DNA of 64,000 nucleotides from an uncultured Methanobrevibacter sp. (GCF_902769175.1 NZ_CACXNW010000015.1:62001-126000); one strand, 5' to 3'; counted from the first letter of the stretch, positions 8,544 to 17,300 are shown. The notes: a model not told the origin generated them from the letters alone. Made by a program: numbers and translations.

Positions 8544-9326
8544 ATGAAAAACTATTTCGACATTAAGGACAAAGTAGCAGTTATTACTGGTGCTTCCTCA
8601 GGATTAGGTTGGCAAATTGCTCAAGCATATGCAAGCCAAGGCGCAAAATTAGCATTATTTGCTAGAAGAGAAGATAGATTATTAGAAAATGTTAAAGAAA
8701 TAGAAGAAACCTACGGAACTGAAGTAATGTACGCTGTTACTGACGTAGGTGACTACGACAGCATTACCGCATCCGTAGAAAAAGTAATGGATGCATATGG
8801 CAGAATCGACATTCTTGTAAACGCAGCAGGTATGGGTAACAACAAAATGGTCACTGATCAATCCAACGAAGAATGGGAAAGACACATCCACATTGACTTA
8901 AGTGGTGTATACTACATGTGTAAAGCTGTTGGAGAAATCATGATCAAACAAGAATACGGTAAAATCATTAACATCGGTTCTATCCACAGTAGAGTTATCT
9001 TCCCTGGTGGAGGAATTAGTGCATACTCCTCTGCAAAAGGTGGAGTAATGAACTTAACCAAAAACTTAGCTGTAGAATGGGCTAAATACAACATTACCGT
9101 AAACGCTATTGGTCCTGCTGTATTCGAAACCGAATTAACTGTAGACTCCATTGAAATGGATGGATTCATGGACCTCATTGCAGCATACTGTCCAGCTGGA
9201 AGATTAGGTAAACCTGGTGAATTAGACGGTCTCGCAATTTACTTAGCATCTGACGCATCCAGTTTCTGTACCGGTCAATTAATCTGTGTTGACGGTGGAT
9301 GGACTGCAAGATGGACTGCAATATAA
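8544..9326 (+). CDS. Short-chain dehydrogenase/reductase (SDR, classical)
   Basis: A 260-residue Rossmann-fold oxidoreductase. It has cofactor motif TGASSGLG (residues 15-22), NAAG near residue 93, an IGS catalytic serine region, and the YSSAK catalytic Tyr/Lys pair. The end CVDGGWTARWTAI fits the 3-oxoacyl-ACP reductase/gluconate-5-dehydrogenase group, but substrate cannot be assigned. ARREDR after beta-2 would favour NADP(H). Codon choice is strongly biased to AAC/TAC/ATC/TTC compared with most neighbours, suggesting high expression. A strong AAGGAG site precedes the ATG. It is flanked by its own operator-like dyads and a terminator hairpin, so it is probably monocistronic. Confidence 0.88.
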   Translation: MKNYFDIKDKVAVITGASSGLGWQIAQAYASQGAKLALFARREDRLLENVKEIEETYGTEVMYAVTDVGDYDSITASVEKVMDAYGRIDILVNAAGMGNNKMVTDQSNEEWERHIHIDLSGVYYMCKAVGEIMIKQEYGKIINIGSIHSRVIFPGGGISAYSSAKGGVMNLTKNLAVEWAKYNITVNAIGPAVFETELTVDSIEMDGFMDLIAAYCPAGRLGKPGELDGLAIYLASDASSFCTGQLICVDGGWTARWTAI

Positions 9327-9341
9327 TTAGAAAACACTTAA

Positions 9342-9389
9342 TGAATAATAAAGGGAGAGTTATTAAAACTCCCCCATAACCATTATTCA
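9342..9389 (+). terminator. Terminator-like hairpin after the SDR gene
   Basis: Nested arms TGAATAAT/ATTATTCA (9342-9349, 9382-9389) and GGGAG/CTCCC (9353-9357, 9369-9373) form a hairpin about 15 bp after the stop codon, followed by a short T-rich stretch. Confidence 0.6.
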
Positions 9390-9713
9390 AAATGCTCTTT
9401 TTAAAATATTATCAAATTTATTCCCTTTTTAAAATAACTTACCAAAACTTAAACTGCTAATTTTAAAACATTATCAAAAACTTAAATGTCCTTTTTTTAA
9501 ACAAAATTTGAAATTTTCACTTCTTCATAAAAAATTAAAAAAATATTTGTTTCATAATTTACGAATCAAATAATCATTGAAAAAAATAAGATTACAGTGA
9601 GTTTAGTCACCATAACCATAAATCCAAATTGCATATAATATTTAATCAATCAGTTCATGAATTTTGGAACTGAAAGTGAGACCATTTGAATAGCTTTTTT
9701 TAAAAAGTTTTGA
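9390..9713. other. AT-rich spacer, nothing recognised
   Basis: The stretch lies between convergent genes, the SDR and the broken CDF transporter. It contains several loose repeats of a TTAAAATATTATCAAA-like phrase but no coding remnant or stable hairpin that I could identify. Confidence 0.4.
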
Positions 9714-10814
9714 CTAGTCACTATAATCTGCATCTAAGATTGCATCAAATTGATAATCAGGATATTTATTTTGAATTTCATCTAAGACTTTGTCTTTTAT
9801 TTCAGCACGATTTGCATCAAAATCAATGATTAAATCAAAAGTGACTAAACGGAAATCCTCATCTATATAGAACCCGTGCATTTGCAATATTTCAGGATAT
9901 TTTTTAACAATCTCATTAAGACTTTCCTTGATTTTTCTGGTTTCTTCACTATCTGTGTTTGATGCATAGATTCCAACAGTCAATATGATTCCAAACGCTT
10001 CATAAATAGCATATAGAATATGACGGGTCAACTTATGAATCTCTTTTGCAGTCATGTCATCTCTCAAATCAACATGAACGGAACCCATCAATTGTGTAGG
10101 ACCGTAGTTATGGAGAGTCAAGTCATAAACTCCTCTTACCTCATCAAATTGACTGATCCTATCCTTAAGCTTGTCTGTTATCTCACTGTCAACACGATTA
10201 CCAATCATGCTGCTTAATGTTTCAGAGAGCATTTCAATAGCTGCCTTTATAATGACAAATGCAATTATTGTACCTAAGATACCTTCCAAACTAATGTGCC
10301 ATATTAAACTGATGATTGCTGCAACAACTGTAGATAATGAAAGAATTGCATCAAATAATGCATCGCTTCCAGATGCAACCAATGACTGTGAATTTATTTC
10401 CTTACCTATTCATTTAACATACCTTCCTAAAAAGAACTTTACAACCACTGCCACTGCAATTATGAATATTGAAACAAAGGTATAATCTGCAAGGACAGGA
10501 TTGAATATCTTAGGAACTGATTCCTCCAAAGCAGTTATTCCTGCAAGCAAAACAATCACTGCAATGATTATAGAAGAAAAGTATTCTATCCTACCATAAC
10601 CATAAGGATGATCCTTATCTGGAGCCTTACCTGCCAATTTTGTTCCAATAATTGTGATGATTGAAGATAAAGCATCAGTCAGGTTGTTTACTGCATCCAA
10701 TGTAATTGCAATACTGTTTACCATTATTCCAATAGTCGCATTAAATGCAACAAGAACAAGGTTCACCAGTATTCCAATGACACTGGTTCTTACTATGATT
10801 TTATCTCTATCCAT
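9714..10814 (-). pseudogene. Cation diffusion facilitator (CDF) transporter interrupted by one in-frame TGA
   Basis: The N-terminal 134 codons encode the CDF start with four membrane helices and the TM2 pattern LDAVNNLTDALSS (metal site in family members); HPYGYGRIEYFSS is the family loop. The frame then meets TGA at 10410-10412 (codon 135) and continues without any shift as IGKEINSQSLVASGSDALFDAILS, the expected TM5 with its SxxxD site, then TM6 and a complete C-terminal cytoplasmic domain. The whole reading is 366 codons, normal for CDF proteins that export Zn, Mn, Fe or Co. Only one base separates it from an intact gene. The N-terminal start follows GAGGTTT. Whether this is decay or a sequence error cannot be decided here. 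Confidence 0.85.
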
Positions 10815-11223
10815 AAATAAACCTCAATAAATATTAAAAAGAATAATTAATTAAAATTATATTTTTAAATAAATATAATTCTTTTGGAGTCAAAGGAAAT
10901 ATCCTTTTCAAATAAATATGTAAAAGGATTCAATGCATCAGCAGATGAAAGGAATAGGATTATGATTTAATGGGCGCCCTCAACTTTAAACAAAATAATA
11001 AGAGTGGTTAAAAAAATAAAAGATTTTTAACTAAAATAAGAAATAAAAATTAAAAAATTTGTAAAAGTTAATAAAATAGCACAAAAAATTAAACATAATA
11101 ACAAAATAAGCATTTTTATTTAAAATAAATTAGTATGAAAAATGAATAATTTTGTACATTGTATTATGATATTTTTATTAGGTTATAACTTTATTCATTT
11201 ATTTATCAATACATTTATATATA
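10815..11223. other. Divergent spacer between CDF gene and marR
   Basis: Mostly A/T. Two oddities: a short reading frame at about 10884-10970 (+) that looks more protein-like than its surroundings (28 codons, including NKYVKGFNASADERNRIM) and may be a gene fragment; and, directly after its stop, the perfect 8-bp GC palindrome GGGCGCCC at 10972-10979, conspicuous in this base composition. Neither is assigned a function. Confidence 0.35.
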
Positions 11224-11244
11224 TTAACAAAGTTAAATATTAAC
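11224..11244 (+). promoter_or_regulatory. Overlapping inverted repeats before marR (candidate autoregulatory operator)
   Basis: Three TTAAC/GTTAA half-sites alternate in orientation, TTAAC-AAA-GTTAA-ATA-TTAAC, with an 8-bp period, 21 bp before the MarR start. Such overlapping dyads over the transcript start are typical of MarR-family autorepression. The same 13-bp dyad recurs at 13580-13592 upstream of the universal stress gene. Confidence 0.45.
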
Positions 11245-11265
11245 ACGAAAATGTGAGGATATACT

Positions 11266-11718
11266 ATGAAAAAAAATTCTGTTTTTAACTATGAAAAAAG
11301 CTATCTCAATTCTTGGTATAAACTAAAGAAAGGGTTTGAAGAGTTTTATAAACAAAATGGCAGCGATTTAAGTGTTAAACCTGCAGAAACCATGTTTTTA
11401 TCAAAAATCTATTATAATGATGGAATCAGCCAAAGGGAACTTGCACATCTATTAAATGTATCTGAAGCCAACATTACAAAAACCTTTAAAAAATTAGAGG
11501 CAAAGGACTTGGCCTATAAAACCATTGACGAAGAAAACAATGCACGTCGTAGGTTACATTTAACTAAAAAAGGAGAAGAAGTTTTTGAAAAATCCACAGA
11601 ATTATTTAAAAACTTCGACCAATTATTATTTGAAGGATTGACTGAAGCAGAAATAGAAAAAATGGAAGATCAATTATATGAAATTGCTAATAAATCCTTA
11701 AGCATTATGGAAAAATAA
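11266..11718 (+). CDS. MarR-family winged-helix transcriptional regulator
   Basis: A 150-residue protein. The central winged helix spans roughly residues 45-105, with the recognition region GISQRELAHLLNVSEANITKTFKKLEAKDL and the wing DEENNARRRLHLTKKGEEV; flanking helices would form the dimer interface. Such proteins repress or activate genes for efflux, stress or catabolism and respond to small ligands. The ATG has a GAGG site about 8 bases upstream. It is divergent from the broken CDF transporter, a common layout in which a MarR protein controls the transporter, but the 450-bp gap weakens that link. Confidence 0.9.
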   Translation: MKKNSVFNYEKSYLNSWYKLKKGFEEFYKQNGSDLSVKPAETMFLSKIYYNDGISQRELAHLLNVSEANITKTFKKLEAKDLAYKTIDEENNARRRLHLTKKGEEVFEKSTELFKNFDQLLFEGLTEAEIEKMEDQLYEIANKSLSIMEK

Positions 11719-12044
11719 GTAGCAATCAGTATATCCTTTAAATCCATTTTAAACTATTTTATACTTTTTATCTATTTTTATATTAATTTTTACAGTCCTA
11801 TTTTATATACTAATTTTTTAATAATTTTTTACTAGGGTTATAATAATTTTATTCCATTTTCTAAATCCCAACTATTTTTACTATCTTTAAAAAATCTAAA
11901 AAAAGAGATTGAATAAAAAAATAGATGAAAAAAGAAAATAAAAAAAAACTAAAAAAAGAGATTGAATAAAAAAAAATAGATAAAAAAAGAAAATAAAAAA
12001 AACTAAAAAAAATTATAAAAAATAAAAAAAGAAAAACAAATAAA
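11719..12044. repeat. Spacer with 53-bp tandem repeat before the mtrA 3' end
   Basis: Between convergent marR and mtrA ends. The right half holds two and a fraction copies of a purine-rich ~53-bp unit beginning CTAAAAAAAGAGATTGAATA (11896-11948, 11949-12002, then a partial copy). The left half is T-rich and probably holds the marR terminator. Confidence 0.6.
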
Positions 12045-12620
12045 TCATGCTTCAGTATCTATTACATCCTCTTTTAAGGACATTTCAATTTTAGTGCTTT
12101 TACTGTCTTTTTCATCTAAATCAATTACTAAAGCATCTTCTTCTAATGCACCAGGGTCTTTTTCGATACATTCTTTTACTTTTGCAGTGATTGCTCCACC
12201 ATCTTCGTTGTCAATCATATCAACGAGTTCTAATTGTTGTTGGAACCTTTCTACACCTTCCATTGGAATGTTTTCTACGAAAGGAATAGCACCAGTAGCT
12301 CCAGTGATTTTCTTTTTCTCAGGGTCGCAACCATTTTCATGCAATGCCTTAAAACTTTGACCAGTAATGTGACCTTGCACTTCAGCCCCACAAAGAATCA
12401 AGAATCTAATATTTGAGTTTGAAATGATGTTTGCCACAACTTTTTCAATACCTAAGTTTTCAGTTTTACAAGGTCCAGCAATAGCTGCTCCAGCAGCAAC
12501 TGGGATGTCTTCATTGTGAGAAGCTAAAGTTGTAACAGCAACAGGGCTTTCTGGATCCCCTACAATGTAATCTCCACTTACTACCGGCCAGTTATCTGCT
12601 GTAGGTTTTTTATCTGCCAT
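12045..12620 (-). CDS. mtrA: Stand-alone, soluble MtrA (methyl-H4MPT:CoM methyltransferase subunit A paralogue)
   Basis: MtrA carries the cobamide that receives the methyl group from methyl-tetrahydromethanopterin in the Na+-pumping Mtr complex. The protein has the MtrA signature [42 protein letters not shown] (His of the corrinoid site region) and [12 protein letters not shown]. It is 191 residues, lacks the C-terminal membrane helix that anchors MtrA in the complex, and ends in an acidic tail ([24 protein letters not shown]). No other mtr gene is nearby. It is therefore a solitary soluble paralogue that could move methyl groups with another methyltransferase. A strong AAGGAGTGAT site precedes the ATG. 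Confidence 0.93.
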   Translation of the reverse strand: MADKKPTADNWPVVSGDYIVGDPESPVAVTTLASHNEDIPVAAGAAIAGPCKTENLGIEKVVANIISNSNIRFLILCGAEVQGHITGQSFKALHENGCDPEKKKITGATGAIPFVENIPMEGVERFQQQLELVDMIDNEDGGAITAKVKECIEKDPGALEEDALVIDLDEKDSKSTKIEMSLKEDVIDTEA

Positions 12621-13049
12621 AATATCACTCCTTTAGTTTTATTTTCTTAGCTAAATTTTTTAATGTTTTTACTAACAAACTATAAAATCCCTAAAAATAT
12701 GAAACTTAAACTTTGCAAAAAATAAATTTCATACTAAATAAACTACAATTAAATTTATAATATAATGAGTATTTAAATATTATGTCATTTATACTGTATA
12801 AAAAGTAAATTATACTTTAAAAAATAAATTAAAGAAACAATTATTGTTAAAAATGAAAATGAAAACTTTTATAAAGTTTTTTAGAAGAATAAACTAAAAT
12901 ACATATGATAAATCAAAAAATAAGAAATATGAAAAATATAAAAAATAGCCAAAAAAATGATAAAAATTAGAAATGACAATATAAAAAAAAAATAACTAAA
13001 ATTAAAATAAATTATAAAAAATAGTAAAAAAAGTAAAATAATTTATTAA
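12621..13049. other. AT-rich spacer upstream of mtrA
   Basis: Contains the mtrA promoter and ribosome site at its left end and the 3' region of the universal stress gene at its right. Many TATA-like words are present (for example TTATATTTTAAATA-type sequences near 12755-12810). I see no distinctive dyad or RNA. Confidence 0.4.
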
Positions 13050-13472
13050 TTACTTATGAATTAATAAAATATCTTTTTCACATTCCTTAAGAACATTTTC
13101 AACTACGCTTCCAAGACCAACGTGTTTAAGTCCGCTTCTTGCAGAAGATGCAATAATAATCAAATCACAGTCTTCTCCTTTTGCAAGTTTATTGATCTGT
13201 TCAGAAGGGAAACCAGATTTGACAACAGTCCTTACATTATAGCTATCATCAAAATGTTTTGCCATATCTTCAACATTTTCATTAGCTTCCTTAACAACAT
13301 CCTTATTTACCTTAGCAACATGTTTTGCCCTATGGAAAGCAGTTTTTCTTATTTTTATAGCGACACCGAGAATTATAATCTCTCCGCCTTCTGCCAACAA
13401 TTTTTTAGCTCTTTTAACTTCACGTAAAGAGTACTCAGATCCATCAGTAGGTAACAAAATTCTATTATACAT
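13050..13472 (-). CDS. Universal stress protein (UspA family)
   Basis: A 140-residue single-domain USP. It starts MYNRILLPTDGSEYSLREVKRA, with the Asp of the ATP-binding type, and ends with SARSGLKHVGLGSVVENVLKECEKDILLIHK, close to the G-x2-G-x9-G-S/T nucleotide motif. The family forms dimers that bind ATP or AMP and is induced by stress. It lies downstream of the queCDE genes in the same direction but has its own promoter, marked by a 20-bp palindrome around a TATA box. Confidence 0.9.
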   Translation of the reverse strand: MYNRILLPTDGSEYSLREVKRAKKLLAEGGEIIILGVAIKIRKTAFHRAKHVAKVNKDVVKEANENVEDMAKHFDDSYNVRTVVKSGFPSEQINKLAKGEDCDLIIIASSARSGLKHVGLGSVVENVLKECEKDILLIHK

Positions 13473-13537
13473 AATTCCACACTTAATTTTAAAAATATGA
13501 TTTGAATTTAAAAAACATTTCTTAATAATATATTTGC

Positions 13538-13592
13538 ATATACTTATATAAGTATATTATTAATTCATTCGACAATATGTTAACAAAGTTAA
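13538..13592 (-). promoter_or_regulatory. 20-bp perfect palindrome with central TATA box, plus TTAAC dyad
   Basis: Positions 13538-13557 are a perfect 20-bp palindrome around CTTATATAAG, about 66-85 bp before the universal stress start. A TTAAC-AAA-GTTAA dyad (13580-13592) lies just upstream and is identical to one before marR. The palindrome may just be a symmetric TATA region or a repressor site; it also lies behind the queE stop codon. Confidence 0.45.
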
Positions 13593-13601
13593 GAAAACTG
13601 C

Positions 13602-14210
13602 TTATCTTTGATTCAAATATTTATGAGTTTGAACAGATAATTTGATATTTTCTAAACGAGGGAAATTTTCCCTAATCAAATCAGCCATTTGAGCATCTCT
13701 GCTGAATTCACCTTGCAGCCAGATTGTCTTGTCATACCCATACTTCCTCTTTATTGAAATCACTTCATCTATATCCTCTTTACAAGTGATTACAAACTTA
13801 AAGAAAACATTATCATACTTATAACAATTTTCAAAGACCTTTTCCTTATCTTCCTTTGGACTGATCACATATTCCATTTCAGGAACATAATCGAAAATGG
13901 AACCATTTGTCTCAAGCTGAATCCTAATATCATCTGGAAGCTCTTTAATCAAACGCTTAATCTCTTCCATCTGTAAAGTAGGTTCACCGCCAGTTATAAT
14001 CAATGTATGGATATTGTTGAATTCCATTTGAGTAATTAGAATCTCTGCAACATCATCAACAGACAGCATTTCATATGTTGAAATGTCAGTATCACACCAT
14101 TCACAGTTTAAATTACAGCCATACAATCTCAAAAAAGTTGCAGGAGTTCCTACATAAGGACCTTCCCCTTGAAATGATGTGAATATTTCATTAACCTTAA
14201 TCTTAATCAC
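13602..14210 (-). CDS. queE: 7-carboxy-7-deazaguanine synthase
   Basis: A radical-SAM enzyme making 7-carboxy-7-deazaguanine from 6-carboxytetrahydropterin, the step between QueD and QueC. The cluster motif is CNLNCEWC (Cx3Cx2C) near residue 31, after FTSFQGEGPYVGTPATFLRLYG, which is diagnostic. Length 202 is short but normal for this family. The start is GTG at 14210, with no better in-frame ATG. It follows queD by 59 bp on the same strand. In archaea the product preQ0 feeds archaeosine in tRNA. Confidence 0.95.
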   Translation of the reverse strand: MIKIKVNEIFTSFQGEGPYVGTPATFLRLYGCNLNCEWCDTDISTYEMLSVDDVAEILITQMEFNNIHTLIITGGEPTLQMEEIKRLIKELPDDIRIQLETNGSIFDYVPEMEYVISPKEDKEKVFENCYKYDNVFFKFVITCKEDIDEVISIKRKYGYDKTIWLQGEFSRDAQMADLIRENFPRLENIKLSVQTHKYLNQR

Positions 14211-14269
14211 CTACTTTAAAAAACTCTAAGTTCTGTTAACAAAACCCTAAAATAAAATAATTCTCTTGA

Positions 14270-14629
14270 TTATTCCATTGACTCATAAGTTACGCCAGTT
14301 TCAGGAGTTTCATAAACTCCAACACTTACTAAACATTCAATGTTAGGCTTTAATCCATCATAGAAGAACTTGCTCATTTCTTCCATTGTAGGATCTTCTG
14401 AATCCATAAACTCATTTAAGTTCAAATGGTCTACACCAATGAACTCATTGAATATTGCTTCAATGTCATAGGTGTCCATAATCATATTCCTATAATCCAA
14501 ATCCTTATAAGGAGCCTTTAAAGTTAAAATAATCTTATATTGGTGTCCATGCCATTGAGTGCATTTGCCTCCTTGATTCTTTAATTTGTGACAGCCATAA
14601 ATCCTATGTTCTGATACTAATGTTAACAT
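14270..14629 (-). CDS. queD: 6-carboxytetrahydropterin synthase (PTPS family)
   Basis: A zinc enzyme converting 7,8-dihydroneopterin triphosphate to 6-carboxytetrahydropterin. The zinc His residues are in HRIYGCHKL and WHGHQY, and the catalytic Cys in KCTQWHGH (CxxxHGH). A late Glu-rich segment, VGVYETPETGVTYE, supplies the pterin-binding Glu. Length 119 is typical. GGAGG precedes the ATG by 8 bases. It sits between queC and queE, completing the preQ0 route. Confidence 0.93.
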   Translation of the reverse strand: MLTLVSEHRIYGCHKLKNQGGKCTQWHGHQYKIILTLKAPYKDLDYRNMIMDTYDIEAIFNEFIGVDHLNLNEFMDSEDPTMEEMSKFFYDGLKPNIECLVSVGVYETPETGVTYESME

Positions 14630-14682
14630 AAATATAACCTCCGTAGCTTATAAAAATTTTCAATTTAAATGATTTTATAATA

Positions 14683-14844
14683 AATAAAAATTATTCTTAA
14701 TTAATATATTTTAATTCTCATTTGGATTTTAAATAGAATAAAAATTAATCTAAATCAATATAATCTAATTTTCATTTGGATATTGAATATAATAAAAATT
14801 ATTCTTAATCAATATATTTTAATTCATATTTGGATTTTAAAATT
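14683..14844. repeat. Three 54-bp tandem repeats between queC and queD
   Basis: Three copies with an exact 54-bp period (14683, 14737, 14791), each beginning AATAAAAATT and containing CATTTGGAT; they differ at several positions. The last copy ends at the queC stop codon, so queC and queD are separated by an array rather than tightly coupled. Confidence 0.8.
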
Positions 14845-15478
14845 AATCCATCCCTAATTCATTTTTAGCTTCTTCAATAGCTTTTATCCTTGATTTGCAG
14901 CTAAAACATTCACCACAAGGAGTTCCATCATTGTTGACGTAACAACTCCAGGTCTTTTCTATAGGCACTCCTAACTTTAAAGCAAGTTTTACAACATCCT
15001 TTTTGTCTGTATCAATAAATGGAGCACATACAGGAATGTATTCATAGTTATTGACCTTATTCAATTCATTGATTTTCTCCAGGAACTCAGGAGTGGTATC
15101 AGGATAATCACCGACATCAGCCTTGATTGCACCATAATAAACCTCTTCCTTATTGTTGCTTATTGCAAATGCAGTTGCAAGCTCAAGCAATATTGTATTT
15201 CTACTTGGAACAACAGTGCTTTGTGGCTCTTCAACATTGTCATTGTCTTTATCAGTCAAACTGCTGCTAAGCAAATCTACAATATTCTGGATATCAAATA
15301 CGAAATGAGGAACATTATTCATTTTACAGATTTCTGCTGCCCTTTCAATTTCAATAGATGCCTTTTGGCCATAATTGAAACTAAGTGCAGTTACATCATT
15401 TCCATCATTTAATAATTTGTATAATAAAGTGGAAGAGTCTAATCCTCCAGATAAAATTAAAACTACATCTTTTGACAT
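14843..15478 (-). CDS. queC: 7-cyano-7-deazaguanine (preQ0) synthase
   Basis: An ATP-dependent enzyme turning the carboxylate of CDG into the nitrile of preQ0, with ammonia. It has the PP-loop SGGLDSST (residues 10-17) and the C-terminal zinc cysteines CYVNNDGTPCGECFSC. At 211 residues it is slightly shorter than many QueC proteins but complete. GGAG precedes the ATG by 6 bases. It is the first gene of queC-queD-queE, transcribed leftwards; preQ0 would be inserted into tRNA by an archaeal TGT encoded elsewhere. Confidence 0.95.
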   Translation of the reverse strand: MSKDVVLILSGGLDSSTLLYKLLNDGNDVTALSFNYGQKASIEIERAAEICKMNNVPHFVFDIQNIVDLLSSSLTDKDNDNVEEPQSTVVPSRNTILLELATAFAISNNKEEVYYGAIKADVGDYPDTTPEFLEKINELNKVNNYEYIPVCAPFIDTDKKDVVKLALKLGVPIEKTWSCYVNNDGTPCGECFSCKSRIKAIEEAKNELGMD

Positions 15479-15731
15479 TTAAATCTCCAAAAAAAATTAA
15501 TAAATATATAATATAATATTTATGTTTTACAATACATTTAAAATTAATTATTGAAACAGCAAAGAATCACAGATATTAGAATAATTGAATAAATAGAATA
15601 ATTGAATAACTAGAACGATTAATAATTAGAATAAAATAAAAAATATTGAAAAAATAAAATGAATAAAAATAGAATAAAAATTAATAATAAATATTAAAAA
15701 AAGAAAATAATGATTTTATTAAAGAAAATCT

Positions 15732-16565
15732 CTAAATTAAAGGACTAGGATGCCTGGAGTTTCCTGTTTTCTTTTTAGGACCTCCAATCTTATCTAATCT
15801 TAATTTAATAAATTCTTCTCCTTTTTCACTTGCAGCAAAAATTGGAATTGAGGTTCCCACTCTAAAAATGTCCTCTTCATCACCAATATCCCGTAAATGT
15901 TTTGAAGCACAGGCAGTGACTACATCACATACATCAAAGTGAAGCTCAGATTCATCTCTTGTCAATCCAGTTGAATGAACTCCAAATATATAAACATTCA
16001 CATCATCATATTCCTTTTCCAATTCCCTAAGAATTATTCCATCATCTGGATGACAAATGGTTACTGCAATATTCTTATATCCATTTTCAATAGCTAATCT
16101 AAATCCTTCCACTTGATCTATGGAAGCATTCTCCTCATCAAGAACATGATTTGGAAGGAACTGTTCTATAAGCTCTGGTATTGGACTAGTTTCAACAAGC
16201 CCAGAAACTCTTCCACCTACACCTTGAGCCAATTCACTTTCAGTGACAAGTACGGTTCCACAGCCTTCACAGACCATAACCACACAATCGATTAGATTTT
16301 CATCAAGCAAAGTGGATAATATTTCAGAAATACCAAAGGATAAAAAGTCCTTTAACCTTAATACCCTATCCTTAGTGCACATTCCAAAGTCATCTATTCT
16401 AAATTGAATATTCTTTTCTATTTCATCAGGAGTTAACTTCTCAATTCCCCGGTGCTTATGAAACAAAGGACAGTATTCAATCTTAGGCTCTCCTACATCT
16501 ACCACTTTTCCATCTTGAACTGTTATTCTAGCTCTTCCCAAAGCTTCAATTACATGCTTATCCAT
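15732..16565 (-). CDS. Methanogenesis marker protein 8 (DUF2099 family)
   Basis: A 277-residue cytoplasmic protein found, as far as I know, in essentially all methanogens and annotated as putative methanogenesis marker 8. Visible features are a cysteine-bearing start (KIEYCPLFHKHRG, DFGMCTKDRV), a MVCEGCGTVLVTESELAQGVGGRVSGLVETSPIP core, and CDVVTACASKHLRDIG. The CEGCG and CxxA cysteines could bind a metal or cluster. Biochemical function is not established; coenzyme M reductase maturation or related roles have been proposed for such markers. GGGAT lies just before the ATG, and a 14-bp perfect palindrome lies about 26 bp upstream. Its 5' side faces the hairpin-rich 1-kb spacer. Confidence 0.85.
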   Translation of the reverse strand: MDKHVIEALGRARITVQDGKVVDVGEPKIEYCPLFHKHRGIEKLTPDEIEKNIQFRIDDFGMCTKDRVLRLKDFLSFGISEILSTLLDENLIDCVVMVCEGCGTVLVTESELAQGVGGRVSGLVETSPIPELIEQFLPNHVLDEENASIDQVEGFRLAIENGYKNIAVTICHPDDGIILRELEKEYDDVNVYIFGVHSTGLTRDESELHFDVCDVVTACASKHLRDIGDEEDIFRVGTSIPIFAASEKGEEFIKLRLDKIGGPKKKTGNSRHPSPLI

Positions 16566-16590
16566 AATATCCCAAACTTAAATTAATTGA

Positions 16591-16604
16591 TTAACAATTG
16601 TTAA
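16591..16604 (-). promoter_or_regulatory. Perfect 14-bp palindrome before the marker 8 gene
   Basis: TTAACAATTGTTAA is a perfect palindrome 26 bp upstream of the marker 8 start, in a position fitting a repressor site near the transcript start. It shares TTAAC half-sites with the dyads before marR and the universal stress gene. Confidence 0.4.
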
Positions 16605-16778
16605 ATTTTTAAAACTTATACTTAATTTATTTCTTATTAAATAAATAGGTTTTTAAAAATTAAAAATTTTTTTGAAAATATTGAATAAATAGGATCTTGA
16701 AAATTAAAATCCTTATGAAAATAAAAAAAGTGAATTGATGATAAATGAAAAATTAATAAAAAAAGAAAATCTGGGAGA

Positions 16779-17300
16779 GTAATGAATTAAAGATAGACAA
16801 GGTATGAGAAAATCTATTCTTTAATTCATTACAACTTTAATTACAAATGTTTTTTTGTTGTAGTTTTTTTAGGTTTTAATATATGAAATATATTAAACAT
16901 GATATATAGAGGGGTAATGAATTAAAGAAAGACAAAAGATATGAAACGATCCATTCTTTAATTCATTACAACCTATTTAGGCATATTTTTTTGAGTTTTT
17001 AGTTTTTAATATATGAAATATATTAAACATGATATATAGAGGGGTAATGAATTAAAGATAGACAAAAGGTATGAAAAAATCTATTCTTTAATTCATTACA
17101 ACCTAAATTCAGGTATATTTTTTTGAGTTTTTTGGGTTTAATATATGAAATATTAAATATGATAAATATAGAGGAGTAATGAATTAAAGATAGACAAAAG
17201 GTATGAAAAAATCTACTCTTTAATTCATTACAACATATTATAGGTGTTTTTAGTGTTTTATTGTTTTAGTTTTTTAAAGGTTTAATATATGAAATATTAA
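16779..17300. repeat. Four ~131-bp tandem units, each with a 19-bp hairpin and an AT palindrome
   Basis: Hairpins at 16779-16832, 16914-16969, 17044-17099 and 17176-17231 share GTAATGAATTAAAGA at the left and TCTTTAATTCATTAC at the right, extended by TAGA/TCTA in most copies; the ~17-nt loop contains GGTATGA. Starts are 135, 130 and 132 bp apart. Each hairpin is followed on the + strand by a T-rich tract (TTTTTTTGAGTTTTT) and then by a palindrome of the form TTTAATATAT-GAA-ATATATTAAA (shorter in copies 3 and 4). The order hairpin-palindrome repeats four times. Promoter-like palindromes plus hairpins plus T tracts suggest tandem small transcription units, direction unresolved. All four loops also contain a 6-codon frame (MKKSIL-like), possibly chance. 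Confidence 0.8.

Noticed and set aside
10410-10412. TGA in the CDF gene as a selenocysteine codon
   Set aside because: Among archaea, selenocysteine is known from Methanococcales and Methanopyrus rather than this group, and CDF proteins have no Cys/Sec at this place.
10884-10970. 28-codon protein-like stretch upstream of marR as a gene
   Set aside because: Too short and no ribosome site or recognisable family; kept only as a possible remnant in the spacer description.
16779-17231. CRISPR array
   Set aside because: Spacers are conserved between copies and units are ~131 bp; no cas genes nearby.
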